From assembly GCA_016926255.1 (NCBI GenBank), contig JAFGOY010000002.1:1-64000 (forward strand): a stretch of 64,000 bases of DNA, read 5' to 3'. A program made the translations under genes and the position numbers. Origin of the DNA: Anaerolineae bacterium. Its GTDB lineage: Bacteria > Chloroflexota > Anaerolineae > Aggregatilineales > UBA3940. Positions 26,057 to 34,500 of this stretch are shown here, piece after piece. The notes beneath the pieces are model-generated. The model did not search any database and was not told the DNA's origin. It saw only the letters and a list, made by a program, of their open reading frames with translations. The stretch's first letter is position 1. Each line of letters begins with the position of its first letter.

Positions 26057-27031
26057 ATGAAAAAACGATACTGGCTGATCATCCCGGCGGTTGTGATTGC
26101 CTTCATTCTTTTTCAGGCGTTCTTCGGCGGCTGGCCCTCGATGGTGCCGCCCAAGGATCACTTCGACGTGATCGCCCACCGGGGCGTACACGTCAACTGG
26201 GTGGAAGGTTCCTATGATCTCGGCACCGGCTGCGAGGCCACCCACATCGTCGAGCCGACACACGGGTACATCGAGAACACCATCGAGTCGATTGGGGCGG
26301 CCTTCGATATGGGCGCGACCATCGTCGAGATCGACATCCGCCAGACCGCCGACGACCGGCTGGCGATCTTCCACGATTACGCACTCGAATGCCGCACCGA
26401 CGGCGAAGGTCTGATCCGCGATCACACGGTCGAGTACCTGCAAACACTCGACATCGGCTACGGCTATACCGCCGACGGCGGCCAGACTTACCCGTTTCGC
26501 GGTGAGGGAGTCGGCCTGATGCCCACCCTCGAAGAAGTCCTATCCACCTACCCCGACCGCCGCTTCTGGATCGATCACAAAGACGGCGACCTGGAATCGG
26601 CGGCGCTGTTCGTCGAGGTCGTGAAGGGGCTGCCCGCCGATCAGCAGGCACGGATCACCTACTGGGGGCCGGAGGATATTTACGATTTCGTCCACGCAGA
26701 AGTTCCGGCGGTCACCCGACTGATCGCCAATCGACCGCTGACCAAACGCTGCTTCTTCCCCTATATGTTGAGCTTTGGCCTGGGTGGATTCCCTGACGAG
26801 TGCAGCGGCGAAGGGCTGGGGATGCCGTTCGCGTATCGACGGCTGGGATGGGGATGGCCCTATCGCTTCCTGCGAACCGTCGACCGGAACGACCTGCGCT
26901 TCTACGTCCTCGCCGATACGGTCGATCAAGCCGCCGCCGTTGGAGATTTGCCGGTTGATGGGATCATCACGGAATATATCGAGGTGGTCGGGCCGTCAAT
27001 TCGGGAATCGCAGTCCGCCGATCAGGACTGA
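26057..27031 (+). CDS. glycerophosphodiester phosphodiesterase family protein, membrane-anchored
   Basis: 324 aa. An N-terminal membrane anchor (YWLIIPAVVIAFILFQAFFGG) is followed by a GDPD TIM barrel: VIAHRGVHVNW (catalytic His-Arg), GYIENTIESIGAAFDMGATIVEIDIRQTADDRLAIFHDY (metal-binding Glu-x-Asp and catalytic HD), then LEEVLSTYP and GIITEY. It hydrolyses glycerophosphodiesters to glycerol-3-phosphate and an alcohol, probably outside the membrane. The insertion after HRG is larger than in UgpQ. Confidence 0.88.
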   Translation: MKKRYWLIIPAVVIAFILFQAFFGGWPSMVPPKDHFDVIAHRGVHVNWVEGSYDLGTGCEATHIVEPTHGYIENTIESIGAAFDMGATIVEIDIRQTADDRLAIFHDYALECRTDGEGLIRDHTVEYLQTLDIGYGYTADGGQTYPFRGEGVGLMPTLEEVLSTYPDRRFWIDHKDGDLESAALFVEVVKGLPADQQARITYWGPEDIYDFVHAEVPAVTRLIANRPLTKRCFFPYMLSFGLGGFPDECSGEGLGMPFAYRRLGWGWPYRFLRTVDRNDLRFYVLADTVDQAAAVGDLPVDGIITEYIEVVGPSIRESQSADQD

Positions 27032-27040
27032 TAGGACAGG

Positions 27041-27388
27041 TTATTCAGGCCCAACGCCCTTTTCAACCAGACAGTCATAGAGACTCTGTGCATCATATTG
27101 CTGTTCGGACGCACCCTGCTGGAAACATTCATGATATTCAATCGTGTATTGCTGCACATCATCTGACCACGCTTCACATGCAGCCCGATCCATATCAGGA
27201 TTATTCTCCATACAGGCAGATGGAAGGCGGGTTGCATGGATCGCCGGGCTGAGTAATACAAGGATAGTTGCCGCCCAACAAATCAACACGCAAAGAACGA
27301 CAGCCCCCGCAGCGATTCCTACATAGATCAGCCAGCGGGGTAAGTTGCGTCTGGATGGTGTCTCATTACTTGCAGATTGATCGGTCAT
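27041..27388 (-). CDS. small hypothetical membrane-anchored protein
   Basis: 115 aa. One membrane helix (WLIYVGIAAGAVVLCVLICWAATILVLL, residues 19-46) and an external 65-residue acidic, Cys-containing tail (ACMENNPDMDRAACEAWSDD, HECFQQG, LYDCLVEKG). Four evenly spaced Cys suggest disulphides. No family recognised. Convergent with the GDPD gene, ten bases apart. Confidence 0.65.
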   Translation of the reverse strand: MTDQSASNETPSRRNLPRWLIYVGIAAGAVVLCVLICWAATILVLLSPAIHATRLPSACMENNPDMDRAACEAWSDDVQQYTIEYHECFQQGASEQQYDAQSLYDCLVEKGVGPE

Positions 27389-27434
27389 GGTGTTCCCTGT
27401 TTTCTATTAATTCAATTCACCATGTGCAAATGAC

Positions 27435-28376
27435 CTACGTCTCAAACGCCTCCACCTCGTCCCACGTGGGCGGATCGGCACCGGCGCGGGTGCAGTTGAT
27501 CGCCGCCGCGCGGCTGGCAAAGTCGAGGCAGGCGGTTAGCTGCGCCTCCGACAGCGCCTTGAGCCGCTCCCGGTCATAGAGCACGCCCTCCCGATCGCAG
27601 TAAGCCAGCGCCGCCGCGAGAAAGGTATCGCCTGCGCCGACGGTGTCGACGACCTCGACCTTTGGCGTCGGGACTTCCGCCCGCGCCCCCGCTGCCGTAT
27701 ACCCGGCGGCCCCATCGCCGCCCAGCGTGACGATGCACAGCGCGACGCCGTTCTTCAGCCATCGCCTGACCGCCGCCTCGATCTCTCCACCGGGATAGAT
27801 GTACTCGAAGTCGGCGCGGCTCAGCCGCAGAATATCGACCTGCTCGACCCAGCCCTCGAAGCGCTCCCGGTAGGCATCCCGATCCTCGATCATCCCCTCG
27901 CGGACGTTCGGGTCGAGGGAGATGATCCGGCGGCGGCTCTCGCGCCGCATCAGGGTTTCGAGCGCGGTCGCGCCGGGTTCGAGAAGCAGAGAGAGTGATC
28001 CGAAATGGAGCACCGTCACATCGCCCGGCAGCTCAGGCAGATCGTCGACACGCAGCAGCCGGTCAGCCGAATCGTTTGTATAGAAGATGTAGCGCGGCTC
28101 CGCACCCTCGCCTTCCGGCAGGCTGACGAAGGCCAGCGTGGTCGGGTCATCGCCCCGAACCACGTAGCGGGTATCGACCCTGTTCTCCGCGAGATAGTCG
28201 ATCAGCATGTCGCCGAAGAAATCGGTCGAGACGCGGCAGAAGAACCCGGCGGGCGCTTCGAGCCGCCCCAGCCCGACGGCGATATTGAACACCGATCCGC
28301 CGACGCAGGGCCGGTAGCCGCGAACATCGGGCAGGGGGACAAAGTCGATCAGGGCTTCACCACAGCACAGTATCAT
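27435..28376 (-). CDS. PfkB family carbohydrate kinase (fructokinase-like)
   Basis: 313 aa from MILCCGE, where GGGAG lies seven bases upstream and the family N-terminus begins. PfkB signatures: GGSVFNIAVGLGRLEA (signature 1) and DTVGAGDTFLAAALAY (signature 2 with the catalytic Asp). The N-terminal CGEALIDFVP is typical of fructokinases. It phosphorylates a sugar such as fructose with ATP. The sugar cannot be fixed from sequence. Confidence 0.9.
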   Translation of the reverse strand: MILCCGEALIDFVPLPDVRGYRPCVGGSVFNIAVGLGRLEAPAGFFCRVSTDFFGDMLIDYLAENRVDTRYVVRGDDPTTLAFVSLPEGEGAEPRYIFYTNDSADRLLRVDDLPELPGDVTVLHFGSLSLLLEPGATALETLMRRESRRRIISLDPNVREGMIEDRDAYRERFEGWVEQVDILRLSRADFEYIYPGGEIEAAVRRWLKNGVALCIVTLGGDGAAGYTAAGARAEVPTPKVEVVDTVGAGDTFLAAALAYCDREGVLYDRERLKALSEAQLTACLDFASRAAAINCTRAGADPPTWDEVEAFET

Positions 28377-28430
28377 GACAGGACTCCCTTGATTGGCTAG
28401 TGATACCGATATTCGCCCAGGAGTCAATCG

Positions 28431-28458
28431 TTGTCAACCGGGGGATGCATGCTATAAT
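28431..28458 (+). promoter_or_regulatory. promoter of tRNA-Ser
   Basis: -35 TTGTCA (28431-28436) and perfect TATAAT (28453-28458) with a 16-base spacer, 12 bases before the mature tRNA 5' end. Confidence 0.75.
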
Positions 28459-28470
28459 TGTCGAACGTCC

Positions 28471-28558
28471 GGAGCGGTAGCATAGTCCGGCCTAATGCGC
28501 GCGCCTGGAGAGCGCGTGGGCGGTTTCCGCCCCGTGGGTTCGAATCCCACCCGCTCCG
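28471..28558 (+). tRNA. tRNA-Ser (GGA anticodon)
   Basis: 88-nt class II tRNA. Acceptor GGAGCGG pairs with CCGCTCC. The anticodon stem is CGCGC/GCGCG with loop CTGGAGA, anticodon GGA at 28507-28509. The long variable arm is GGGCGG-ttt-CCGCCC. The T arm is GTGGG-TTCGAAT-CCCAC. The discriminator is G and the following CC belongs to an encoded CC(T). Its 3' part is repeated downstream at 30951-31000 and partly at 29798-29812. Confidence 0.95.
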
Positions 28559-28579
28559 CCTGAATCAGAACGCCCGACA
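28530..28579 (+). repeat. 50-bp direct repeat, copy 1 (tRNA-Ser 3' end plus terminator left arm)
   Basis: Identical over 50 bases to 30951-31000. It spans the last variable-arm bases, T arm, acceptor 3' strand and the left arm of the terminator. A shorter divergent copy lies between at 29798-29838. Geometry is like attL/attR of an element that uses a tRNA 3' end. Confidence 0.85.
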
Positions 28580-28598
28580 GATCGTCGGGCGTTTTTGT
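28570..28598. terminator. terminator after tRNA-Ser, also serving the convergent FGE gene
   Basis: Stem ACGCCCGAC/GTCGGGCGT, loop AGATC, then TTTTTGTG. The convergent FGE gene stops 26 bases beyond. Confidence 0.85.
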
Positions 28599-28623
28599 GT
28601 GTATCTGAAGTTGGAAGGAAGCC

Positions 28624-29637
28624 CTACGGATTGTGCGAGAGGGCGCAGCGAAACCCGACTCTGTAGTACTCCAGGTCTGGTATAATCCAGTCACGGTAGG
28701 CCGCGCGAACGAAGTACGTTTCGAAGTACCAACCGCCTCCCCGCGCACTCCGGTATTCGCCACCATCCGGCCCCTGTGGGTTTGTGCCGGGCGACACGGC
28801 ATAGTAGCCAGAATCGTACCAGTCGTTGACCCACTCCCAGGCGTTGCCACTCAGGTCATAGGCCCCCACCCAGGATACACCGCCGGGGTACGATCCTACC
28901 GGCGCGGCGTACTCATACCCATCATCGATGCCTGTATCCGCCCAATCAACAAAGGGACAGTTTACATCACAGAAATTCAGTAACCCGCCGTTAAAATCAT
29001 TCCCCCAGGGAAAGGCCAACCCGTCCGGCCCGCGTGCAGCGTATTCCCATTCCGCCTCGGTTGGCAGGCGCGCCCCACGGCTTTCACAGTGCGCCTGTGC
29101 GTCAAACCAGGTAAGATTTTCGCGTGGCAGGTTGCCCGGTCCATATGTGGTCCATGAGCCATACTGTGCGTTGGACACCTCAAACACATCGATCCAGAAT
29201 GGCTCATCGAAGCACACTTCATGCCGGGGCAGTTCAGCCTCGAACCGTTCAAGCTGGCAATCGTCACGTGTTGCATTGCACAATGCAAAAGCGGCACTGA
29301 CTTCTTCCCCGGTGCTGCCCATCTGAAAGCATCCCGCAGGTACCAGCGCCATCGGCACGCCGTTCTTCTCCTCAATCACCGATGTCCAGTCGGCGTTGTG
29401 GGTTAACGGTGCAAAGCCAACCGGCAGCGGAGTTCCGGTTGGTGTCGGGGATGGGGTTGGCGTGGCGCTCGGCATCGGTGTGTCAGTTGCGGTGGCGGTC
29501 GGTGTATCCGTGGCCGTCTGCGTGGGGATGCCGGTTTCGGTGGACAAAGATGCCGCAGTTGGTTTCGTCTCCGGTGTACAGCCAACCACGATCAGCGAAC
29601 AAACCAATGCAATGATGATTGCTATGCGAGACTTCAT
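28624..29637 (-). CDS. FGE-sulfatase domain lipoprotein A
   Basis: 337 aa. Lipoprotein signal with lipobox IVVGC (Cys about 20), a Thr/Pro-rich linker to about 85, then an FGE-sulfatase domain: NGVPMALVPAGCFQMGSTGEE, EPFWIDVFEVSNAQYG, RLPTEAEWEYAARGPDG, WVGAYDLSGNAWEWVNDWY, SARGGGWYFETYFVRAAYRDW and GFRCALSHNP. The Cys pair of catalytic FGE is missing in the RGGGW region, so a surface binding role is inferred. It ends with the same 30 bases as paralogue B. It lies between tRNA-Ser-derived repeats. Confidence 0.88.
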   Translation of the reverse strand: MKSRIAIIIALVCSLIVVGCTPETKPTAASLSTETGIPTQTATDTPTATATDTPMPSATPTPSPTPTGTPLPVGFAPLTHNADWTSVIEEKNGVPMALVPAGCFQMGSTGEEVSAAFALCNATRDDCQLERFEAELPRHEVCFDEPFWIDVFEVSNAQYGSWTTYGPGNLPRENLTWFDAQAHCESRGARLPTEAEWEYAARGPDGLAFPWGNDFNGGLLNFCDVNCPFVDWADTGIDDGYEYAAPVGSYPGGVSWVGAYDLSGNAWEWVNDWYDSGYYAVSPGTNPQGPDGGEYRSARGGGWYFETYFVRAAYRDWIIPDLEYYRVGFRCALSHNP

Positions 29638-29797
29638 ATTTTACTCTCGTTACCTGAATAGCCTGAAATGTCCTTTACCTGTCAGCGCATCAATGGAGAC
29701 CGGGAATTGACGTCAGTTCGTGGTGCGTAGAAAGTGCTCCTAACACTATCGATTTTATTCACGTATCGCCTGGCAGACAAACCCGTGGATAAGTCAT

Positions 29798-29841
29798 CGC
29801 TCCGCCTGAATCGGGACGCCCGGCGATCTGCCGGGCGTTTT
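29798..29841 (+). repeat. partial copy 2 of tRNA-Ser 3' end and terminator
   Basis: CGCTCCGCCTGAATC is identical to the tRNA acceptor end and its downstream bases. The same terminator layout follows with compensatory changes in the stem (ACGCCCGGC/GCCGGGCGT) and T-run. The T arm is degraded. It separates FGE genes A and B. Confidence 0.8.
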
Positions 29842-29868
29842 ACATATCTGACCAAGATAATGCAGGCA

Positions 29869-30822
29869 CTACGGATTGTGCGAGAGGGCGCAGCGAAAAC
29901 CAAGATTAAAGTTCGAGGAATCCGGATCATTCCAGCTGCGATTCGCACTGCGCATGTGGATCGAACTGTGGTTATCCCACGGCCCTCCCCGCATAACGTG
30001 ATCATCTCCTGTGTCAGGTCCCAGCGGGTTGATGACCCCATCTGCAAGCGTACCGTAGTATTCCTCGTCATACCAATCATTGACCCATTCCCAAACGTTG
30101 CCGCTCAGATCATTGGCTCCCACCCATGAAACCCCACCTGGCTTGCTGCCAACGGATGCTGTGCCTCCCGGATTGTTCTCACCATACACAGTATTGTCTG
30201 CAACAAATGTATTTCCCCACGGGTAAATGAGGTTGTCTGGCCCACGCGCCGCATATTCCCATTCCGCTTCGGTTGGTAGCCGTGCCCCACGATCTTCGCA
30301 GTGTGCTAAAGAATCATACCAGTTGATACAAATAGCTGGTTGGTTGCCGCTGAATGAATGACTGGTGCAATTTGAGGCGGCCCCTCCAACCTGCTTGTTC
30401 GTCATCTCATACACGTCAATCCAGAACGGCTCTTCAAAACACACTTCATGGACTGGCGATTCATCGCTATCTCCACCCTCGCTGCCCATCATGAAGCACC
30501 CGGCGGGTACCAGCGCCATCTCGACCCCGTTGATCTCCTCGATATATGGCTCCCAGTCATCGTTACGCGAGACACCGGCCAGTGCCAATGTAATCACCGC
30601 ATCAGGGATTTCCATGGTCGGCTCGTCAGTTGGCGTTTGAGTGGGCGGCTCCGGGGTAGCGGTAGCCGGTTTATCAGTGGCCGCAGCCGTTACCATCGTC
30701 GGTTGCTGCGTTGGGGGTGGTGTTGATGTGGCAGTCGGCACACTGACGATCCCCGCAGAGCAGCCCGCCAGCAGAGTCGCAGCGACAAGAATCCCTGATG
30801 GTAAACGACGATCAAATTTCAT
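29869..30822 (-). CDS. FGE-sulfatase domain lipoprotein B
   Basis: 317 aa from MKFDRRL; AAGGTG lies seven bases upstream and this gives a proper signal peptide with lipobox LLAGC. Thr/Pro linker to about 90, then the FGE-sulfatase domain: VEMALVPAGCFMMGSEGGDSDES, EPFWIDVYEMTN, RLPTEAEWEYAARGPDN, WVGANDLSGNVWEWVNDWY, VMRGGPWDNHSSIHMRSANRSW and GFRCALSHNP. No FGE catalytic Cys pair. Paralogue of the genes at 28624 and 35585. The short variable segment before GFRC differs strongly from A while the last 30 bases are identical. Confidence 0.88.
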   Translation of the reverse strand: MKFDRRLPSGILVAATLLAGCSAGIVSVPTATSTPPPTQQPTMVTAAATDKPATATPEPPTQTPTDEPTMEIPDAVITLALAGVSRNDDWEPYIEEINGVEMALVPAGCFMMGSEGGDSDESPVHEVCFEEPFWIDVYEMTNKQVGGAASNCTSHSFSGNQPAICINWYDSLAHCEDRGARLPTEAEWEYAARGPDNLIYPWGNTFVADNTVYGENNPGGTASVGSKPGGVSWVGANDLSGNVWEWVNDWYDEEYYGTLADGVINPLGPDTGDDHVMRGGPWDNHSSIHMRSANRSWNDPDSSNFNLGFRCALSHNP

Positions 30823-30950
30823 TGAGGCACCTTTCATGGTAGACATACAGCGCCTGTCGCCGGTTTTTTGCAATGTGATATTGATGAAGTGTCCAGCCCA
30901 GGACAATCGTAACAGCGAGTCTTATTCAGCGCAATTCGCCAGTGGGCTGA

Positions 30951-31018
30951 CCCCGTGGGTTCGAATCCCACCCGCTCCGCCTGAATCAGAACGCCCGACA
31001 TTCCTGTCGGGCGTTTTG
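30951..31018 (+). repeat. copy 3 of tRNA-Ser 3' end with terminator
   Basis: 30951-31000 is a 50-base perfect match to 28530-28579. The terminator stem ACGCCCGACA/TGTCGGGCGT (30991-31014, loop TTCC) differs only in the loop, and TTTTGTG follows. No 5' half of a tRNA precedes it, so this is not a functional tRNA. Confidence 0.85.
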
Positions 31019-31047
31019 TGTTTATCCGCGGATAAAGCTGTATTTGA

Positions 31048-31458
31048 CTACTGCGGGACGAAGGTCAGAGCTTCGCCGTCGGAGCGGTAGATCAGCAGGC
31101 GGCTGCCGTCGATCTCAAAGCGTGCAGCATCGTAGAAATAGCTCAGAAATTCCTGTTCCTGCGTCATCAAGCCTTCCGGTTCCATGCAGGCCATTTCGGT
31201 ATAGGCGAGGTCGGTAAAGGTGATCCGATCTCCCTTTATTTCATACTCTCCGAAGTATGAATTGCAGCCCGTCGATCCCTGCACCTCACCACCGGCGAAA
31301 TTGGCGGTGATGGTCGAGCCGGGGACGGGGACGGCCTTGCCGTATGTAGAAAGCGTCCAGGCGGTGCCGTCGAGCGGATCGGCGGTCGAGCCACAGGCGG
31401 TGAGGATCAGTGCGATCAGCCCAAGCAGGCCGAGAACTATCAGGGTTTGTTTCTTCAT
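31048..31458 (-). CDS. META domain (HslJ-like) lipoprotein
   Basis: 136 aa from MKKQTLI, with AGGAG eight bases upstream. Lipobox LILTAC. The remainder is one META domain: LDGTAWTLSTYG, ITANFAGGEVQGSTGCNSYFGEYEIKGDRITF, AYTEMACMEPEGLMTQEQEFLSYF. HslJ-type META proteins are linked to outer-envelope stress and drug tolerance; the exact role is unknown. It lies directly beyond tRNA repeat copy 3. Confidence 0.88.
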   Translation of the reverse strand: MKKQTLIVLGLLGLIALILTACGSTADPLDGTAWTLSTYGKAVPVPGSTITANFAGGEVQGSTGCNSYFGEYEIKGDRITFTDLAYTEMACMEPEGLMTQEQEFLSYFYDAARFEIDGSRLLIYRSDGEALTFVPQ

Positions 31459-31635
31459 AGTTTTTACTCCTATCTGTTTCCCTATCACCGATTATAGGAC
31501 GCCGGAACAATAAAATCAGTTCCATGCGGAAGTCAAATCGATCCGGGCGCAGGGGTGTTTGCATTGCTGAGGGATCGACTTTACACTCACGGGCTAGCAT
31601 TATCCTGTGCCATCAACCAAAGGAGATAGACCCGC

Positions 31636-32400
31636 GTGGACGCGACACTACAGGCCAGTATTTTCCTCAAGGCGATCATGCCGCTGATGGAAAACCTCGT
31701 CGAGTACGATCAGGAGGCGGCAGCCGCCATCGAAGGCGAAAAGCTGACCGTTCAATTCGACATCAAAGACGGTCCCGCCGCCTACCTGACCGTCGAGAAT
31801 GGGGCGGTCAGGCACGGGATCGGGAAACACGCCAAGCCCGACCTGTGGCTGACCTTCCCCACCGCCGATCATTTCAACAATATGATCGCCGGGAAAGGTA
31901 AACCGGGCATCCGCAAAGGGTTCACCCGGCTGGGCTTCCTGACGAAAAAATTCCCCGTGCTCGGCAAGCGGCTGATGTACCATCTGCGGGGCGAAGGCAA
32001 AGACGACTCCAGCCCGGAAGCGCGGCGGTTCCAGGTGGAACTCGGATTCCGGGCGCTGCTGGGCGGGATGGTGGCAGTGGTAAGCGACGATCCGAAGATG
32101 AAGTCCATCGCCGAGTCGATGCCCGTCGGGACGTTATACGCCAGAGTGCTGCCCGATGGTCCACAGGGGTCGTTCGGGAAGGTGGCGGACAACACGTTCA
32201 CCGCGACATTCGGGGAGGCGGTCGAAAATCCCAACGCAGTGATGGAACTGGGCAGCCTGGAGATCGCCCGGCAGTTGATCAACGGAGAGACACTCCCGGT
32301 GATCGCCATCGGCACGGGTGACGTGGTCATTCACGGGTCGATCCCGCTGGTCGAGAAAATCAATGTACTCCTGGGGCGAGTCTCCAGAGTGATGGGATAG
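31636..32400 (+). CDS. SCP2 sterol-binding domain protein
   Basis: 254 aa from a GTG with AAAGGAG upstream. Residues 15-120 match the SCP2/sterol-carrier fold (GEKLTVQFDIKDGPAAYLTVENGAVRHGIGKHAKPDLWLTFPTADHFNNMIAGKGKP). The C-terminal half is a second helical/beta part of unclear relation (FRALLGGMVAVVSDDPKMK, NPNAVMELGSLEIARQLINGE). It probably binds lipids or hydrophobic molecules in the cytoplasm. It precedes the aminotransferase by ten bases, so one operon. Confidence 0.8.
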   Translation: MDATLQASIFLKAIMPLMENLVEYDQEAAAAIEGEKLTVQFDIKDGPAAYLTVENGAVRHGIGKHAKPDLWLTFPTADHFNNMIAGKGKPGIRKGFTRLGFLTKKFPVLGKRLMYHLRGEGKDDSSPEARRFQVELGFRALLGGMVAVVSDDPKMKSIAESMPVGTLYARVLPDGPQGSFGKVADNTFTATFGEAVENPNAVMELGSLEIARQLINGETLPVIAIGTGDVVIHGSIPLVEKINVLLGRVSRVMG

Positions 32401-32410
32401 GGAATCCGCA

Positions 32411-33643
32411 ATGAACAGCTATCAAAAATCAGAGGAACTGTTTCTCCGCGCCACAAAGGTAATCCCCGAAGGGATTTACGGGACGCGCAAGCCGGGCTTC
32501 GTACTGCCGAAGGCCAGCCCCTATTTCGCGGCGCGGGGCGCGGGCGGCCACTACTGGGATGTCGACGGCAACGAGTTCATCGACTTTATGTGCGGCTATG
32601 GCCCCAACGTGCTGGGCCACGCCCACCCGGAAGTCGATGCGGCAGTCAGGGAGCGGGTGAGCCAGGGGTTCAGCTTCAACCAGCCGACCGAGGAGATGGT
32701 CGAACTGGCCGAGTTGATGACCCGGCTGGTGCCCATCGCCGATTGGGCAGTGTTCGCCAAGAATGGGTCGGATGTCACCACCTGGGCGATCCGGGTGGCG
32801 CGGGAGCATACCGAGCGCAGCAAAATCCTGGCGACGAAGGGCACCTATCACGGGTCGCACGCGTGGTGCGCCGCCTACCCTGCCGGGGTGACCGCCGAGG
32901 ACAAGGCCAACATTGTCTACTTCAACTGGAACGACCTGGAGCAGTTCGAGCGGCTGGTCGAGAAGCACCGGGGGGACGTCGCCGGGGTGATCATGACGCC
33001 TTATTACCACCCCGCCTGCGCGCCGTCGATCATGCCCGCCGAAGGCTTCTGGAAGGGCGTCCGCGAGATATGCGATCGCGAGGGGATGCTGATCATCCTC
33101 GACGATATCCGGGTGGGGTTCCGCGTGCATATTCAGGGCAGTTATGCAATGTTCGGCATCGAGCCGGATTTGATCTGCCATGCGAAGGCGATGGCGAACG
33201 GGTATCCCATCGCGGCGGCGATGGGCACGAAAGAAGTGCTCGGCGCGGCGGAAGCGGTGTTCATCTCCGGCACCTACTTTTATTCACCGATGGAGATGGT
33301 CGCCGCGCTGACGACGCTGCGCATCCTCGAAGAGACGGACGCCATCCCCGAAATAGCGCGGATGGGCACCCGGCTCAAAGAAGGTCTGGAGTCGCTGGGT
33401 AAATCGCACGGGTACAATGTGACGGTCAGCGGCCCGGCGGCGATCCCCTACCTGAGCTTCGACGATCACCCCGATCTGTATCACATGCAGACCTTCTGCC
33501 GCGAGGCGATTGCGCGCGGCGTGTTCTTCCACCCGCATCACAACTGGTATATCTGCGCCGCCCACACCGACGAGGACATCGACCGGGCGCTGGAAGCGGC
33601 GGACGCAGCGTTCAAGGTGGTGAGGGAAGAGCTGGGGGGATAA
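32411..33643 (+). CDS. class III (PLP-dependent) aminotransferase, HemL-like
   Basis: 410 aa. Fold-type I aminotransferase: YWDVDGNEFIDFMCGYGPNVLGHAHPEV, AVFAKNGSDVTTWAIRVAR, MLIILDDIRVGFR (PLP-ring Asp; ILDE is usual) and the catalytic Lys in ICHAKAMANGYPIAAAMG. Nearest in pattern to glutamate-1-semialdehyde aminomutases and related enzymes. Without other haem genes nearby, and with SCP2 as partner, the substrate is uncertain. Confidence 0.85.
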   Translation: MNSYQKSEELFLRATKVIPEGIYGTRKPGFVLPKASPYFAARGAGGHYWDVDGNEFIDFMCGYGPNVLGHAHPEVDAAVRERVSQGFSFNQPTEEMVELAELMTRLVPIADWAVFAKNGSDVTTWAIRVAREHTERSKILATKGTYHGSHAWCAAYPAGVTAEDKANIVYFNWNDLEQFERLVEKHRGDVAGVIMTPYYHPACAPSIMPAEGFWKGVREICDREGMLIILDDIRVGFRVHIQGSYAMFGIEPDLICHAKAMANGYPIAAAMGTKEVLGAAEAVFISGTYFYSPMEMVAALTTLRILEETDAIPEIARMGTRLKEGLESLGKSHGYNVTVSGPAAIPYLSFDDHPDLYHMQTFCREAIARGVFFHPHHNWYICAAHTDEDIDRALEAADAAFKVVREELGG

Positions 33644-33654
33644 GAAAAGGGTAA

Positions 33655-33690
33655 AAATCAAGCCCGGTGCCATCACACCGGGCTTGATTT
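33655..33690. terminator. intrinsic terminator after the aminotransferase
   Basis: A perfect 15-base stem (AAATCAAGCCCGGTG and its complement) around a CCATCA loop. A-rich on one side and T-rich on the other, so it can act in both directions. Confidence 0.8.
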
Positions 33691-33853
33691 ATCTTCCACA
33701 GCATACAGCTTCGATCCGGCACAGTTGACCTTTTCCCCGGATGGCTATACGATGGAGGTAATAAGAATCTGGAGTCTCTATCGTAGCAGTGTCCTGTTAT
33801 CGTCTCGATCCTGTTAGCAACGAATCCTTTTAAAGATAATTGGAGAAATCACC

Positions 33854-34048
33854 ATGGTACTTAGATCGGTGATTAGCGCTGCGGTTCTTATCCTCTATTA
33901 CCTGTCAACCGGCCTGATTATTCGACAGATCGGCTATGGCGAATCTGCCCCGCCAGAAGAAGAGCAATCCTATCACTCGGTGTCCGGCCCGCGCACCGTC
34001 CGGCGTACGCGGTGGAGTCGATACGGCATCCCCGACAATTCGTATTAG
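33854..34048 (+). CDS. possible small single-TM protein
   Basis: 64 aa. GGAG lies eight bases before the ATG. One hydrophobic helix (VISAAVLILYYLSTGLII), then a polar tail. It overlaps the end of the convergent DoxX gene by four bases. No homologue recognised, so it could be spurious. Confidence 0.35.
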   Translation: MVLRSVISAAVLILYYLSTGLIIRQIGYGESAPPEEEQSYHSVSGPRTVRRTRWSRYGIPDNSY

Positions 34049-34437
34049 CCCGGAAACAAAGTAGGATCGTACTGCAGAAAACGCCCATAGTCGACGAACA
34101 TCGCCAGGGCGAACAGCACGACGTTGACGACGACCATCCGGTATTCTTTGCGCTTCCAATGAGTGACCGCTGCACCGACCATCGTCAGGGCCAGACCCTC
34201 CGCCGCCATCTGGGTGAGAATCGGGGCGAAGCCGAACACGTAAGGAACGACAATCCCTACCCCGCCAAGCACCTCGAACACCCCGATAGTCTTCACCAGA
34301 CCGGGGCGCATATCCTCGACCCAGCCCATGAAATCGTATTCGAGCAGTTCCTCGTTCGACCGGATGATCTGGAAAATCCCGGCAGCCAGAAATACTACCA
34401 TCAGCACGATTTGAGCGATCCACAAAGCGACATTCAT
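34045..34437 (-). CDS. DoxX family membrane protein
   Basis: 130 aa with four membrane helices. DoxX-like features: LWIAQIVLMVVFLAAGIFQII at the N-terminus, VKTIGVFEVLGGVGIVVPY and EGLALTMVGAAVTHW. DoxX/DoxD-like proteins are small quinone-pool or stress-linked membrane proteins. The specific role here is unknown. Confidence 0.8.
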   Translation of the reverse strand: MNVALWIAQIVLMVVFLAAGIFQIIRSNEELLEYDFMGWVEDMRPGLVKTIGVFEVLGGVGIVVPYVFGFAPILTQMAAEGLALTMVGAAVTHWKRKEYRMVVVNVVLFALAMFVDYGRFLQYDPTLFPG

Positions 34438-34500
34438 AGGTTTCCTCGATAGTCAGTATTCAATACAGGGTGGGATTATACCGGCTTTTGAGCGCGGCGG

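Noticed and set aside
30951-31018. A second tRNA-Ser gene
   Set aside because: Only the 3' part is present; there is no acceptor 5' strand, D arm or anticodon arm upstream.
32411-33643. Naming the class III aminotransferase hemL
   Set aside because: The fold and Lys match, but no haem genes are near and the ILDE motif is altered, so substrate is left open.
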